Shown here piece by piece: positions 25,009-38,276 of a stretch of 64,000 bases of DNA. Position 1 is the stretch's first letter. Each line of letters opens with the position of its first letter. The position numbers and the translations under genes were made by a program. The notes under the pieces are model-generated. The model did not search any database. It was not told the DNA's origin and saw only the letters and a program-made list of their open reading frames with translations. Source of the stretch: Meghimatium bilineatum (lineage: Eukaryota; Mollusca; Gastropoda; Stylommatophora; Philomycidae). Where the stretch lies: positions 7,503,501 to 7,567,500 of the forward strand of contig CM067302.1 in the NCBI GenBank assembly GCA_034231615.1. The letters run 5' to 3'.

Positions 25009-28000
25009 GACTGCAATTTCTGGTGTAGTAAGCTGCAGTACACCCAATTTGTGATTAATATGCCATAGAACACTGAGTTTTGACGTACTAAACAGCAAGA
25101 GACCTAATTTGTGTCTAATACGACAGTATTCTGACGTTTTATGCTGCATTACAACGAAATGATGTATAATAGGCCATAATACACTCAATTCAAGTGTAGT
25201 AAGCTGCAGTACACCCAATTTGTGAGTAATATGCCAGAATACACCGAGTTCTAACGTAGTACGCTAGAATACAATAAATTCGTGTGTCCAGACTGCAATT
25301 TCTGGTGTAGTAAGCTGCAGTACACCCAATTTGTGAGTAATAGGCCATAGAACACTGAGTTTTGACGTACTAAACAGCAAGAGACCTAATTTGTGTCTAA
25401 TACGACAGTATTCTGACGTATTATGCTGCATTACAACGAAATGATGTATAATAGGCCAGAATAGACTCAATTGAAGTGTAGTAAGCTTCAGAACAATGAA
25501 TTTGTGAGTAATATGCCAGAATACACCGAGTTCTAACGTAGTACGCTAGAATACGCTAAATTCGTGTGTCCACACTGCAATTTCTGGTGTAGTAAGCTGC
25601 AGTACACCCAATTTGTGATTAATATGCCATAGAACACTAATTTTTGACGTACTAAACAGCAAGAGACCTAATTTGTGTATAATTCGCCAGTGTTCTGAGT
25701 TATTAAGCTGCAAAACAACGAAGTCATGTGTAACAGGCCAGAATACACTCAATTCAAGTGTAGTAAGCTGCAGTACACCGAATTTGTGAGTAATATGCCA
25801 CAAAACACTGAGTTCTAACGTAGTACGCTAGAAAACACCAAATTCGTGTGTCCAAACTGCAATTTCTGGTGTAGTAAGCTGCAGTACACCCAATTTGTGA
25901 GTAATATGCCACAAAACACTGAGTTTTGACGTACTAAACAGCAAGAGACCTAATTTGTGTCTAATACGACAGTATTCTGACGTATTATGCTGCATTACAA
26001 CGAAATGATGTATAATAGGCCAGAATACACTCAATTCAAGTGTAGTACGCTGCAGTACACCCAATTTGTGAGTAATATGCCAGAATACACCGAGTTCTAA
26101 CGTAGTACGCTAGAATACACTAAATTCGTGTGTCCAGACTGCAATTTCTGGTGTAGTAAGCTGCAGTACACCCAATTTGTGATTAATATGCCATAGAACA
26201 CTGAGTTTTGACGTACTAAACAGCAAGAGACCTAATTTGTGTCTAATACGACAGTATTCTGACGTATTATGCTGCATTACAACGAAATGATGTATAATAG
26301 GCCAGAATAGACTCAATTGAAGTGTAGTAAGCTTCAGAACAATGAATTTGTGAGTAATATGCCAGAATACACCGAGTTCTAACGTAGTACGCTAGAATAC
26401 ACTAAATTCGTGTGTCCACACTGCAATTTCTGGTGTAGTAAGCTGCAGTACACCCAATTTGTGATTAATATGCCATAGAACACTAAGTTTTGACGTACTA
26501 AACAGCAAGAGACCTAATTTGTGTATAATTCGCAAGTGTTCTGAGTTATTAAGCTGCAAAACAACGAAGTCATGTGTAACAGGCCAGAATACACTCAATT
26601 CAAGTGTAGTAAGCTGCAGTACACCGAATTTGTGAGTAATATGCCAGAATACACCGAGTTCTAACGTAGTACGCTAGAATACAATAAATTCGTGTGTCCA
26701 GACTGCAATTTCTGGTGTAGTAAGCTGCAGTACACCCAATTTGTGAGTAATATGCCATAGAACACTGAGTTTTGACGTACTAAACAGCAAGAGACCTAAT
26801 TTGTGTCTAATACGACAGTATTCTGACGTATTATGCTGCATTACAACGAAATGATGTATAATAGGCCAGAATAGACTCAATTGAATTGTAGTAAGCTTCA
26901 GAACAATGAATTTGTGAGTAATATGCCAGAATACACCGAGTTCTAACGTAGTACGCTAGAATACACTAAATTCGTGTGTCCAGACTGCAATTTCTGGTGT
27001 AGTAAGCTGCAGTACACCCAATTTGTGATTAATATGCCATAGAACACTGTTTTGACGTAATAAACAGCAAGAGACCTAATTTGTGTATAATTCGCCAGTG
27101 TTCTGAGTTATTAAGCTGCAAAACAACGAAGTCATGTGTAACAGACCAGAATACACTCAATTCAAGTGTAGTAAGCTGCAGTACACCGAATTTGTGAGTA
27201 ATATGCCACAAAACACTGAGTTCTAACGTAGTACGCTAGAAAACACCAAATACGTGTGTCCAGACTGCAATTTCTGGTGTAGTAAGCTGCAGTACACCCA
27301 ATTTGTGAGTAATATGCCACAAAACACTGAGTTTTGACGTACTAAACAGCAAGAGACCTAATTTGTGTCTAATACGACAGTATTCTGACGTATTATGCTG
27401 CATTACAACGAAATGATGTATAATAGGCCAGAATAGACACAATTGAAGTGTAGTAAGCTTCAGAACAATGAATTTGTGAGTAATATGCCAGAATACACCG
27501 AGTTCTAACGTAGTACGCTAGAATACACTAAATTCGTGTGTCCAGACTGCAATTTCTGGTGTAGTAAGCTGCAGTACACCCAATTTGTGATTAATATGCC
27601 ATAGAACACTGAGTTTTGACGTACTAAACAGCAAGAGACCTAATTTGTGTCTAATACGACAGTATTCTGACGTTTTATGCTGCATTACAACGAAATGATG
27701 TATAATAGGCCATAATACACTCAATTCAAGTGTAGTAAGCTGCAGTACACCCAATTTGTGAGTAATATGCCAGAATACACCGAGTTCTAACGTAGTACGC
27801 TAGAATACAATAAATTCGTGTGTCCAGACTGCAATTTCTGGTGTAGTAAGCTGCAGTACACCCAATTTGTGAGTAATAGGCCATAGAACACTGAGTTTTG
27901 ACGTACTAAACAGCAAGAGACCTAATTTGTGTCTAATACGACAGTATTCTGACGTATTATGCTGCATTACAACGAAATGATGTATAATAGGCCAGAATAG

Positions 28001-31000
28001 ACTCAATTGAAGTGTAGTAAGCTTCAGAACAATGAATTTGTGAGTAATATGCCAGAATACACCGAGTTCTAACGTAGTACGCTAGAATACGCTAAATTCG
28101 TGTGTCCACACTGCAATTTCTGGTGTAGTAAGCTGCAGTACACCCAATTTGTGATTAATATGCCATAGAACACTAATTTTTGACGTACTAAACAGCAAGA
28201 GACCTAATTTGTGTATAATTCGCCAGTGTTCTGAGTTATTAAGCTGCAAAACAACGAAGTCATGTGTAACAGGCCAGAATACACTCAATTCAAGTGTAGT
28301 AAGCTGCAGTACACCGAATTTGTGAGTAATATGCCACAAAACACTGAGTTCTAACGTAGTACGCTAGAAAACACCAAATTCGTGTGTCCAAACTGCAATT
28401 TCTGGTGTAGTAAGCTGCAGTACACCCAATTTGTGAGTAATATGCCACAAAACACTGAGTTTTGACGTACTAAACAGCAAGAGACCTAATTTGTGTCTAA
28501 TACGACAGTATTCTGACGTATTATGCTGCATTACAACGAAATGATGTATAATAGGCCAGAATAGACTCAATTGAATTGTAGTAAGCTTCAGAACAATGCA
28601 TTTGTGAGTAATATGCCAGAATACACCGAGTTCTAACGTAGTACGCTAGAATACACTAAATTCGTGTGTCCAGACTGCAATTTCTGGTGTAGTAAGCTGC
28701 AGTACACCCAATTTGTGAGTAATATGCCATAGAACACTGAGTTTTGACGTACTAAACAGCAAGAGACATAATTTGTGTCTAATACGACAGTATTCTGACG
28801 TATTATGCTGCATTACAACGAAATGATGTATAATAGGCCAGAATAGACTCAATTGAAGTGTAGTAAGCTTCAGAACAATGAATTTGTGAGTAATATGCCA
28901 GAATACACCGAGTTCTAACGTAGTACGCTAGAATACACTAAATTCGTGTGTCCAGACTGCAATATGCCAGAATACACCGAGTTCTAACGTAGTACGCTAG
29001 AATACACTAAATTCGTGTGTCCAGACTGCAATTTCTGGTGTAGTAAGCTGCAGTACACCCAATTTGTGATTAATATGCCATAGAACACTGAGTTTTGACG
29101 TACTAAACAGCAAGAGACCTAATTTGTGTCTAATACGACAGTATTCTGACGTATTATGCTGCATTACAACGAAATGATGTATAATAGGCCAGAATAGACT
29201 CAATTGAAGTGTAGTAAGCTTCAGAACAATGAATTTGTGAGTAATATGCCAGAATACACCGAGTTCTAACGTAGTACGCTAGAATACACTAAATTCGTGT
29301 GTCCACACTGCAATTTCTGGTGTAGTAAGCTGCAGTACACCCAATTTGTGATTAATATGCCATAGAACACTAAGTTTTGACGTACTAAACAGCAAGAGAC
29401 CTAATTTGTGTATAATTCGCAAGTGTTCTGAGTTATTAAGCTGCAAAACAACGAAGTCATGTGTAACAGGCCAGAATACACTCAATTCAAGTGTAGTAAG
29501 CTGCAGTACACCGAATTTGTGAGTAATATGCCAGAATACACCGAGTTCTAACGTAGTACGCTAGAATACAATAAATTCGTGTGTCCAGACTGCAATTTCT
29601 GGTGTAGTAAGCTGCAGTACACCCAATTTGTGAGTAATATGCCATAGAACACTGAGTTTTGACGTACTAAACAGCAAGAGACCTAATTTGTGTCTAATAC
29701 GACAGTATTCTGACGTATTATGCTGCATTACAACGAAATGATGTATAATAGGCCAGAATAGACTCAATTGAATTGTAGTAAGCTTCAGAACAATGAATTT
29801 GTGAGTAATATGCCAGAATACACCGAGTTCTAACGTAGTACGCTAGAATACACTAAATTCGTGTGTCCAGACTGCAATTTCTGGTGTAGTAAGCTGCAGT
29901 ACACCCAATTTGTGATTAATATGCCATAGAACACTGTTTTGACGTAATAAACAGCAAGAGACCTAATTTGTGTATAATTCGCCAGTGTTCTGAGTTATTA
30001 AGCTGCAAAACAACGAAGTCATGTGTAACAGACCAGAATACACTCAATTCAAGTGTAGTAAGCTGCAGTACACCGAATTTGTGAGTAATATGCCACAAAA
30101 CACTGAGTTCTAACGTAGTACGCTAGAAAACACCAAATACGTGTGTCCAGACTGCAATTTCTGGTGTAGTAAGCTGCAGTACACCCAATTTGTGAGTAAT
30201 ATGCCACAAAACACTGAGTTTTGACGTACTAAACAGCAAGAGACCTAATTTGTGTCTAATACGACAGTATTCTGACGTATTATGCTGCATTACAACGAAA
30301 TGATGTATAATAGGCCAGAATAGACACAATTGAAGTGTAGTAAGCTTCAGAACAATGAATTTGTGAGTAATATGCCAGAATACACCGAGTTCTAACGTAG
30401 TACGCTAGAATACACTAAATTCGTGTGTCCAGACTGCAATTTCTGGTGTAGTAAGCTGCAGTACACCCAATTTGTGATTAATATGCCATAGAACACTGAG
30501 TTTTGACGTACTAAACAGCAAGAGACCTAATTTGTGTCTAATACGACAGTATTCTGACGTTTTATGCTGCATTACAACGAAATGATGTATAATAGGCCAT
30601 AATACACTCAATTCAAGTGTAGTAAGCTGCAGTACACCCAATTTGTGAGTAATATGCCAGAATACACCGAGTTCTAACGTAGTACGCTAGAATACAATAA
30701 ATTCGTGTGTCCAGACTGCAATTTCTGGTGTAGTAAGCTGCAGTACACCCAATTTGTGAGTAATAGGCCATAGAACACTGAGTTTTGACGTACTAAACAG
30801 CAAGAGACCTAATTTGTGTCTAATACGACAGTATTCTGACGTATTATGCTGCATTACAACGAAATGATGTATAATAGGCCAGAATAGACTCAATTGAAGT
30901 GTAGTAAGCTTCAGAACAATGAATTTGTGAGTAATATGCCAGAATACACCGAGTTCTAACGTAGTACGCTAGAATACGCTAAATTCGTGTGTCCACACTG

Positions 31001-31177
31001 CAATTTCTGGTGTAGTAAGCTGCAGTACACCCAATTTGTGATTAATATGCCATAGAACACTAATTTTTGACGTACTAAACAGCAAGAGACCTAATTTGTG
31101 TATAATTCGCCAGTGTTCTGAGTTATTAAGCTGCAAAACAACGAAGTCATGTGTAACAGGCCAGAATACACTCAATT
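24290..31177. repeat. 2.5-2.9 kb amplicon in about three tandem copies
   Basis: Position p matches p+2,536 from 24290 to 26027 (partner 26826-28563), and p+2,887 from about 26075 to 28290 (partner about 28962-31177). The difference of 351 is one pentamer plus one 69-bp hybrid. All copies contain the 2-bp-short B (CACTGTTTTG near 24510, 27046, 29933) and the AACACTAATTTTTGAC variant near 25637, 28173 and 31060. Confidence 0.82.
28920..28988. repeat. 69-bp A/E hybrid monomer with an independent joint
   Basis: Joins A to E inside GACTGCAATATGCC, where AAT is common to both partners (A has GCAATTT, E has GTAATATGCC). It is a pentamer with a 213-bp deletion. The joint differs from the 73-bp class, so this is a second event. 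Confidence 0.9.
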
Positions 31178-31833
31178 GAATTGTAGTAAGCTTCAGAACA
31201 ATGCATTTGTGAGTAATATGCCAGAATACACCGAGTTCTAACGTAGTACGCTAGAATACACTAAATTCGTGTGTCCAGACTGCAATATGCCAGAATACAC
31301 CGAGTTCTAACGTAGTACGCTAGAATACAATAAATTCGTGTGTCCAGACTGCAATTTCTGGTGTAGTAAGCTGCAGTACACCCAATTTGTGATTAATATG
31401 CCATAGAACACTGAGTTTTGACGTACTAAACAGCAAGAGACCTAATTTGTGTCTAATACGACAGTATTCTGACGTATTATGCTGCATTACAACGAAATGA
31501 TGTATAATAGGCCAGAATAGACTCAATTGAAGTGTAGTAAGCTTCAGAACAATGAATTTGTGAGTAATATGCCAGAATACACCGAGTTCTAACGTAGTAC
31601 GCTAGAATACACTAAATTCGTGTGTCCACACTGCAATTTCTGGTGTAGTAAGCTGCAGTACACCCAATTTGTGATTAATATGCCATAGAACACTAAGTTT
31701 TGACGTACTAAACAGCAAGAGACCTAATTTGTGTATAATTCGCGTGTTCTGAGTTATTAAGCTGCAAAACTACGAAGTCATGTGTAACAGGCCAGAATAC
31801 ACTCAATTCAAGTGTAGTAAGCTGCAGTACACC
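31178..31833. repeat. Junction between the left and right variant communities
   Basis: A truncated return of the 28.57-29.0 kb segment (ATGCATTTG near 31202, 69-bp hybrid at 31243) leads into a haplotype I unit with a 2-bp-short C (TTCGCGTGTTC near 31740). After this, the markers typical of the right half begin, with the first GACTGCAGTTT at about 31911. Confidence 0.7.
31243..31311. repeat. 69-bp A/E hybrid monomer, second copy
   Basis: Identical joint to 28920, at the left/right boundary of the array. The unit between ATGCATTTG and the hybrid is absent here, but present at 28.6-28.9 kb. Confidence 0.9.
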
Positions 31834-32927
31834 GAATTTGTGAGTAATATGCCAGAATACACCGAGTTCTAACGTAGTACGCTAGAATACAATAAATTCG
31901 TGTGTCCAGACTGCAGTTTCTGGTGTAGTAAGCTGCAGTACACCCAATTTGTGAGTAATATGCCATAGAACACTGAGTTTTGACGTACTAAACAGCAAGA
32001 GACCTAATTTGTGTCTAATACGACAGTATTCTGACGTATTATGCTGCATTACAACGAAATGATGTATAATAGGCCAGAATAGACTCAATTGAAGTGTAGT
32101 AAGCTTCAGAACAATGAATTTGTGAGTAATATGCCAGAATGCACCGAGTTCTAACGTAGTACGCTAGAATACACTAAATTCGTGTGTCCACACTGCAATT
32201 TCTGGTGTAGTAAGCTGCAGTACACCCAATTTGTGATTAATATGCCATAGAACACTAAGTTTTGACGTACTAAACAGCAAGAGACCTAATTTGTGTATAA
32301 TTCGCCAGTGTTCTGAGTTATTAAGCTGCAAAACAACGAAGTCATGTGTAACAGGCCAGAATACACTCAATTCAAGTGTAGTAAGCTGCAGTACACCGAA
32401 TTTGTGAGTAATATGCCACAAAACACTGAGTTCTAACGTAGTACGCTAGAACACTAAATTCGTGTGTCCAGACTGCAATTTCTGGTGTAGTAAGCTGCAG
32501 TACACCCAATTTGTGAATAATATGCTATAGAACACTGAGTTTTGACGTACTAAACAGCAAGAGACCTAATTTGTGTCTAATACGACAGTATTCTGACGTT
32601 TTATGCTGCATTACAACGGAATGATGTATAATAGGCCAGAATACACTCAATTCAAGTGTAGTACGCTGCAGTACACCCAATTTGTGAGTAATATGCCAGA
32701 ATACACCGAGTTCTAACGTAGTACGCTAGAATACACCAAATTCGTGTGTCCAGACTGCAATTTCTGGTGTAGTAAGCTTCAGTACACCCAATTTGTGAGT
32801 AATATGCCATAGAACACTGAGTTTTGACGTACTAAACAGCAAGAGACCTAATTTGTGTCTAATACGACAGTATTCTGACGTATTATGCTGCATTACAACG
32901 AAATGATGTATAATAGGCCAGAATACT

Positions 32928-32949
32928 CACATCTAGTGTAGTTATCTTC
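32928..32949. repeat. Diverged D/E joint, first of 15 copies in the right half
   Basis: Preceded by GAATACT (four bases shorter than GAATAGACT-type context in most right-half copies). Further copies start at 34406, 36169, 37572, 39051, 40814, 46029, 46591, 50048, 52655, 53499, 57516, 58360, 61535 and 63787. Those at 50048 and 61535 keep the longer ATAGACT lead-in of the 12216 copy. Several also carry neighbouring losses, for example near 37548. Confidence 0.85.
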
Positions 32950-33559
32950 AGAACAATGAATTTGTGAGTAATATGCCAGAATACACCGAGTTCTAACGTA
33001 GTACGCTAGAATACACTAAATTCGTGTGTCCAGACTGCAATTTCTGGTGTAGTAAGCTGCAGTACACCCAATTTGTGATTAATATGCCATAGAACACTGA
33101 GTTTTGACGTACTAAACAGCAAGAGACCTAATTTGTGTCTAATACGACAGTATTCTGACGTATTATGCTGCATTACAACGAAATGATGTATAATAGGCTA
33201 GAATAGACAATTGAAGTGTAGTAAGCTTCAGAACAATGAATTTGTGAGTAATATGCCAGAATACACCGAGTTCTAACGTAGTACGCTAGAATACAATAAA
33301 TTCGTGTGTCCAGACTGCAGTTTCTGGTGTAGTAAGCTGCAGTACACCCAATTTGTGAGTAATATGCCATAGAACACTGAGTTTTGACGTACTAAACAGC
33401 AAGAGACCTAATTTGTGTCTAATACGACAGTATTCTGACGTATTATGCTGCATTACAACGAAATGATGTATAATAGGCCAGAATAGACTCAATTGAAGTG
33501 TAGTAAGCTTCAGAACAATGAATTTGTGAGTAATATGCCAGAATACACCGAGTTCTAAC

Positions 33560-33631
33560 GTAGTACGCTAGAATACACTAAATTCGTGTGTCCAGACTGC
33601 GAGTAATATGCCAGAATACACCAGTTCTAAC
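33560..33631. repeat. 72-bp A/E hybrid monomer (1-bp loss)
   Basis: Same joint as the 73-bp class, with one G missing (ACACCAGTTC). The loss is private to this copy, and its partner at 38204 is intact. Confidence 0.9.
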
Positions 33632-35321
33632 GTAGTACGCTAGAATACAATAAATTCGTGTGTCCAGACTGCAATTTCTGGTGTAGTAAGCTGCAGTACA
33701 CCCAATTTGTGAGTAATATGCCATAGAACACTGAGTTTTGACGTACTAAACAGCAAGAGACCTAATTTGTGTCTAATACGACAGTATTCTGACGTATTAT
33801 GCTGCATTACAACGAAATGATGTATAATAGGCCAGAATAGACTCAATTGAAGTGTAGTAAGCTTCAGAACAATGAATTTGTGAGTAATATGCCAGAATAC
33901 ACCGAGTTCTAACGTAGTACGCTAGAATACACTAAATTCGTGTGTCCACACTGCAATTTCTGGTGTAGTAAGCTGCAGTACACCCAATTTGTGATTAATA
34001 TGCCATAGAACACTAAGTTTTGACGTACTAAACAGCAAGATACCTAATTTGTGTATAATTCGCCAGTGTTCTGAGTTATTAAGCTGCAAAACAACGAAGT
34101 CATGTGTAACAGGCCAGAATACACTCAATTCAAGTGTAGTAAGCTGCAGTACACCGAATTTGTGAGTAATATGACACAAAACACTGAGTTCTAACGTAGT
34201 ACGCTAGAAAACACCAAATTCGTGTGTCCAGACTGCAATTTCTGGTGTAGTAAGCTTCAGTACACCCAATTTGTGAGTAATATGCCACAAAACACTGAGT
34301 TTTGACGTACTAAACAGCAAGAGACCTAATTTGTGTCTAATACGACAGTATTCTGACGTATTATGCTGCATTACAACGAAATGATGTATAATAGGCCAGA
34401 ATACTCACATCTAGTGTAGTTATCTTCAGAACAATGAATTTGTGAGTAATATGCCAGAATACACCGAGTTCTAACGTAGTACGCTAGAATACACTAAATT
34501 CGTGTGTCCAGACTGCAATTTCTGGTGTAGTAAGCTGCAGTACACCCAATTTGTGATTAATATGCCATAGAACACTGAGTTTTGACGTACTAAACAGCAA
34601 GAGACCTAATTTGTGTCTAATACGACAGTATTCTGACGTATTATGCTGCATTACAACGAAATGATGTATAATAGGCTAGAATAGACTCAATTGAAGTGTA
34701 GTAAGCTTCAGAACAATGAATTTGTGAGTAATATGCCAGAATACACCGAGTTCTAACGTAGTACGCTAGAATACAATAAATTCGTGTGTCCAGACTGCAG
34801 TTTCTGGTGTAGTAAGCTGCAGTACACCCAATTTGTGAGTAATATGCCATAGAACACTGAGTTTTGACGTACTAAACAGCAAGAGACCTAATTTGTGTCT
34901 AATACGACAGTATTCTGACGTATTATGCTGCATTACAACGAAATGATGTATAATAGGCTAGAATAGACTCAATTGAAGTGTAGTAAGCTTCAGAACAATG
35001 AATTTGTGAGTAATATGCCAGAATACACCGAGTTCTAACGTAGTACGCTAGAATACAATAAATTCGTGTGTCCAGACTGCAGTTTCTGGTGTAGTAAGCT
35101 GCAGTACACCCAATTTGTGAGTAATATGCCATAGAACACTGAGTTTTGACGTACTAAACAGCAAGAGACCTAATTTGTGTCTAATACGACAGTATTCTGA
35201 CGTATTATGCTGCATTACAACGAAATGATGTATAATAGGCCAGAATAGACTCAATTGAAGTGTAGTAAGCTTCAGAACAATGAATTTGTGAGTAATATGC
35301 CAGAATACACCGAGTTCTAAC

Positions 35322-35394
35322 GTAGTACGCTAGAATACACTAAATTCGTGTGTCCAGACTGCGAGTAATATGCCAGAATACACCGAGTTCTAAC
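35322..35394. repeat. 73-bp A/E hybrid monomer
   Basis: Second 1,763-bp sub-repeat of the first 4,645-bp block. Confidence 0.9.
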
Positions 35395-38203
35395 GTAGTA
35401 CGCTAGAATACAATAAATTCGTGTGTCCAGACTGCAATTTCTGGTGTAGTAAGCTGCAGTACACCCAATTTGTGAGTAATATGCCATAGAACACTGAGTT
35501 TTGACGTACTAAACAGCAAGAGACCTAATTTGTGTCTAATACGACAGTATTCTGACGTATTATGCTGCATTACAACGAAATGATGTATAATAGGCCAGAA
35601 TAGACTCAATTGAAGTGTAGTAAGCTTCAGAACAATGAATTTGTGAGTAATATGCCAGAATACACCGAGTTCTAACGTAGTACGCTAGAATACACTAAAT
35701 TCGTGTGTCCACACTGCAATTTCTGGTGTAGTAAGCTGCAGTACACCCAATTTGTGATTAATATGCCATAGAACACTAAGTTTTGACGTACTAAACAGCA
35801 AGATACCTAATTTGTGTATAATTCGCCAGTGTTCTGAGTTATTAAGCTGCAAAACAACGAAGTCATGTGTAACAGGCCAGAATACACTCAATTCAAGTGT
35901 AGTAAGCTGCAGTACACCGAATTTGTGAGTAATATGACACAAAACACTGAGTTCTAACGTAGTACGCTAGAAAACACCAAATTCGTGTGTCCAGACTGCA
36001 ATTTCTGGTGTAGTAAGCTTCAGTACACCCAATTTGTGAGTAATATGCCACAAAACACTGAGTTTTGACGTACTAAACAGCAAGAGACCTAATTTGTGTC
36101 TAATACGACAGTATTCTGACCTATTATGCTGCATTACAACGAAATGATGTATAATAGGCCAGAATACTCACATCTAGTGTAGTTATCTTCAGAACAATGA
36201 ATTTGTGAGTAATATGCCAGAATACACCGAGTTCTAACGTAGTACGCTAGAATACACTAAATTCGTGTGTCCAGACTGCAATTTCTGGTGTAGTAAGCTG
36301 CAGTACACCCAATTTGTGATTAATATGCCATAGAACACTGAGTTTTGACGTACTAAACAGCAAGAGACCTAATTTGTGTCTAATACGACAGTATTCTGAC
36401 GTATTATGCTGCATTACAACGAAATGATGTATAATAGGCTAGAATAGACTCAATTGAAGTGTAGTAAGCTTCAGAACAATGAATTTGTGAGTAATATGCC
36501 AGAATACACCGAGTTCTAACGTAGTACGCTAGAATACAATAAATTCGTGTGTCCAGACTGCAGTTTCTGGTGTAGTAAGCTGCAGTACACCCAATTTGTG
36601 AGTAATATGCCATAGAACACTGAGTTTTGACGTACTAAACAGCAAGAGACCTAATTTGTGTCTAATACGACAGTATTCTGACGTATTATGCTGCATTACA
36701 ACGAAATGATGTATAATAGGTCAGAATAGACTCAATTGAAGTGTAGTAAGCTTCAGAACAATGAATTTGTGAGTAATATGCCAGAATACACCGAGTTCTA
36801 ACGTAGTACGCTAGAATACACTAAATTCGTGTGTCCACACTGCAATTTCTGGTGTAGTAAGCTGCAGTACACCCAATTTGTGATTAATATGCCATAGAAC
36901 ACTAAGTTTTGACGTACTAAACAGCAAGAGACCTAATTTGTGTATAATTCGCCAGTGTTCTGAGTTATTAAGCTGCAAAACAACGAAGTCATGTGTAACA
37001 GGCCAGAATACACTCAATTCAAGTGTAGTAAGCTGCAGTACACCGAATTTGTGAGTAATATGCCACAAAACACTGAGTTCTAACGTAGTACGCTAGAACA
37101 CTAAATTCGTGTGTCCAGACTGCAATTTCTGGTGTAGTAAGCTGCAGTACACCCAATTTGTGAATAATATGCTATAGAACACTGAGTTTTGACGTACTAA
37201 ACAGCAAGAGACCTAATTTGTGTCTAATACGACAGTATTCTGACGTTTTATGCTGCATTACAACGGAATGATGTATAATAGGCCAGAATACACTCAATTC
37301 AAGTGTAGTACGCTGCAGTACACCCAATTTGTGAGTAATATGCCAGAATACACCGAGTTCTAACGTAGTACGCTAGAATACACCAAATTCGTGTGTCCAG
37401 ACTGCAATTTCTGGTGTAGTAAGCTTCAGTACACCCAATTTGTGAGTAATATGCCATAGAACACTGAGTTTTGACGTACTAAACAGCAAGAGACCTAATT
37501 TGTGTCTAATACGACAGTATTCTGACGTATTATGCTGTATTACAACGAAATGTATAATAGGCCAGAATACTCACATCTAGTGTAGTTATCTTCAGAACAA
37601 TGAATTTGTGAGTAATATGCCAGAATACACCGAGTTCTAACGTAGTACGCTAGAATACACTAAATTCGTGTGTCCAGACTGCAATTTCTGGTGTAGTAAG
37701 CTGCAGTACACCCAATTTGTGATTAATATGCCATAGAACACTGAGTTTTGACGTACTAAACAGCAAGAGACCTAATTTGTGTCTAATACGACAGTATTCT
37801 GACGTATTATGCTGCATTACAACGAAATGATGTATAATAGGCTAGAATAGACAATTGAAGTGTAGTAAGCTTCAGAACAATGAATTTGTGAGTAATATGC
37901 CAGAATACACCGAGTTCTAACGTAGTACGCTAGAATACAATAAATTCGTGTGTCCAGACTGCAGTTTCTGGTGTAGTAAGCTGCAGTACACCCAATTTGT
38001 GAGTAATATGCCATAGAACACTGAGTTTTGACGTACTAAACAGCAAGAGACCTAATTTGTGTCTAATACGACAGTATTCTGACGTATTATGCTGCATTAC
38101 AACGAAATGATGTATAATAGGCCAGAATAGACTCAATTGAAGTGTAGTAAGCTTCAGAACAATGAATTTGTGAGTAATATGCCAGAATACACCGAGTTCT
38201 AAC

Positions 38204-38276
38204 GTAGTACGCTAGAATACACTAAATTCGTGTGTCCAGACTGCGAGTAATATGCCAGAATACACCGAGTTCTAAC
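38204..38276. repeat. 73-bp A/E hybrid monomer
   Basis: Partner of 33560 in the second 4,645-bp block. The next unit has the GATTAATATG form of B where its partner has GAGTAATATG. Confidence 0.9.

Larger units (their letters stand above)
33245..36770. repeat. 1,763-bp tandem sub-repeat inside the 4,645-bp block
   Basis: Position p matches p+1,763 (1,762 across the 1-bp loss near 33620). Each copy holds one 72-73 bp hybrid (33560, 35322), about six pentamers and one or more diverged D/E joints. The edges are approximate because the flanking units are so similar. The same doublet is present in the second 4,645-bp copy. Confidence 0.7.

Noticed and set aside
33173-33370. Minus-strand frame starting with a true ATG (MAYYSQIG...)
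   Set aside because: This is another frame of the same satellite. It is repeated many times, ends wherever the unit gives a stop, and has no domain or codon signal.
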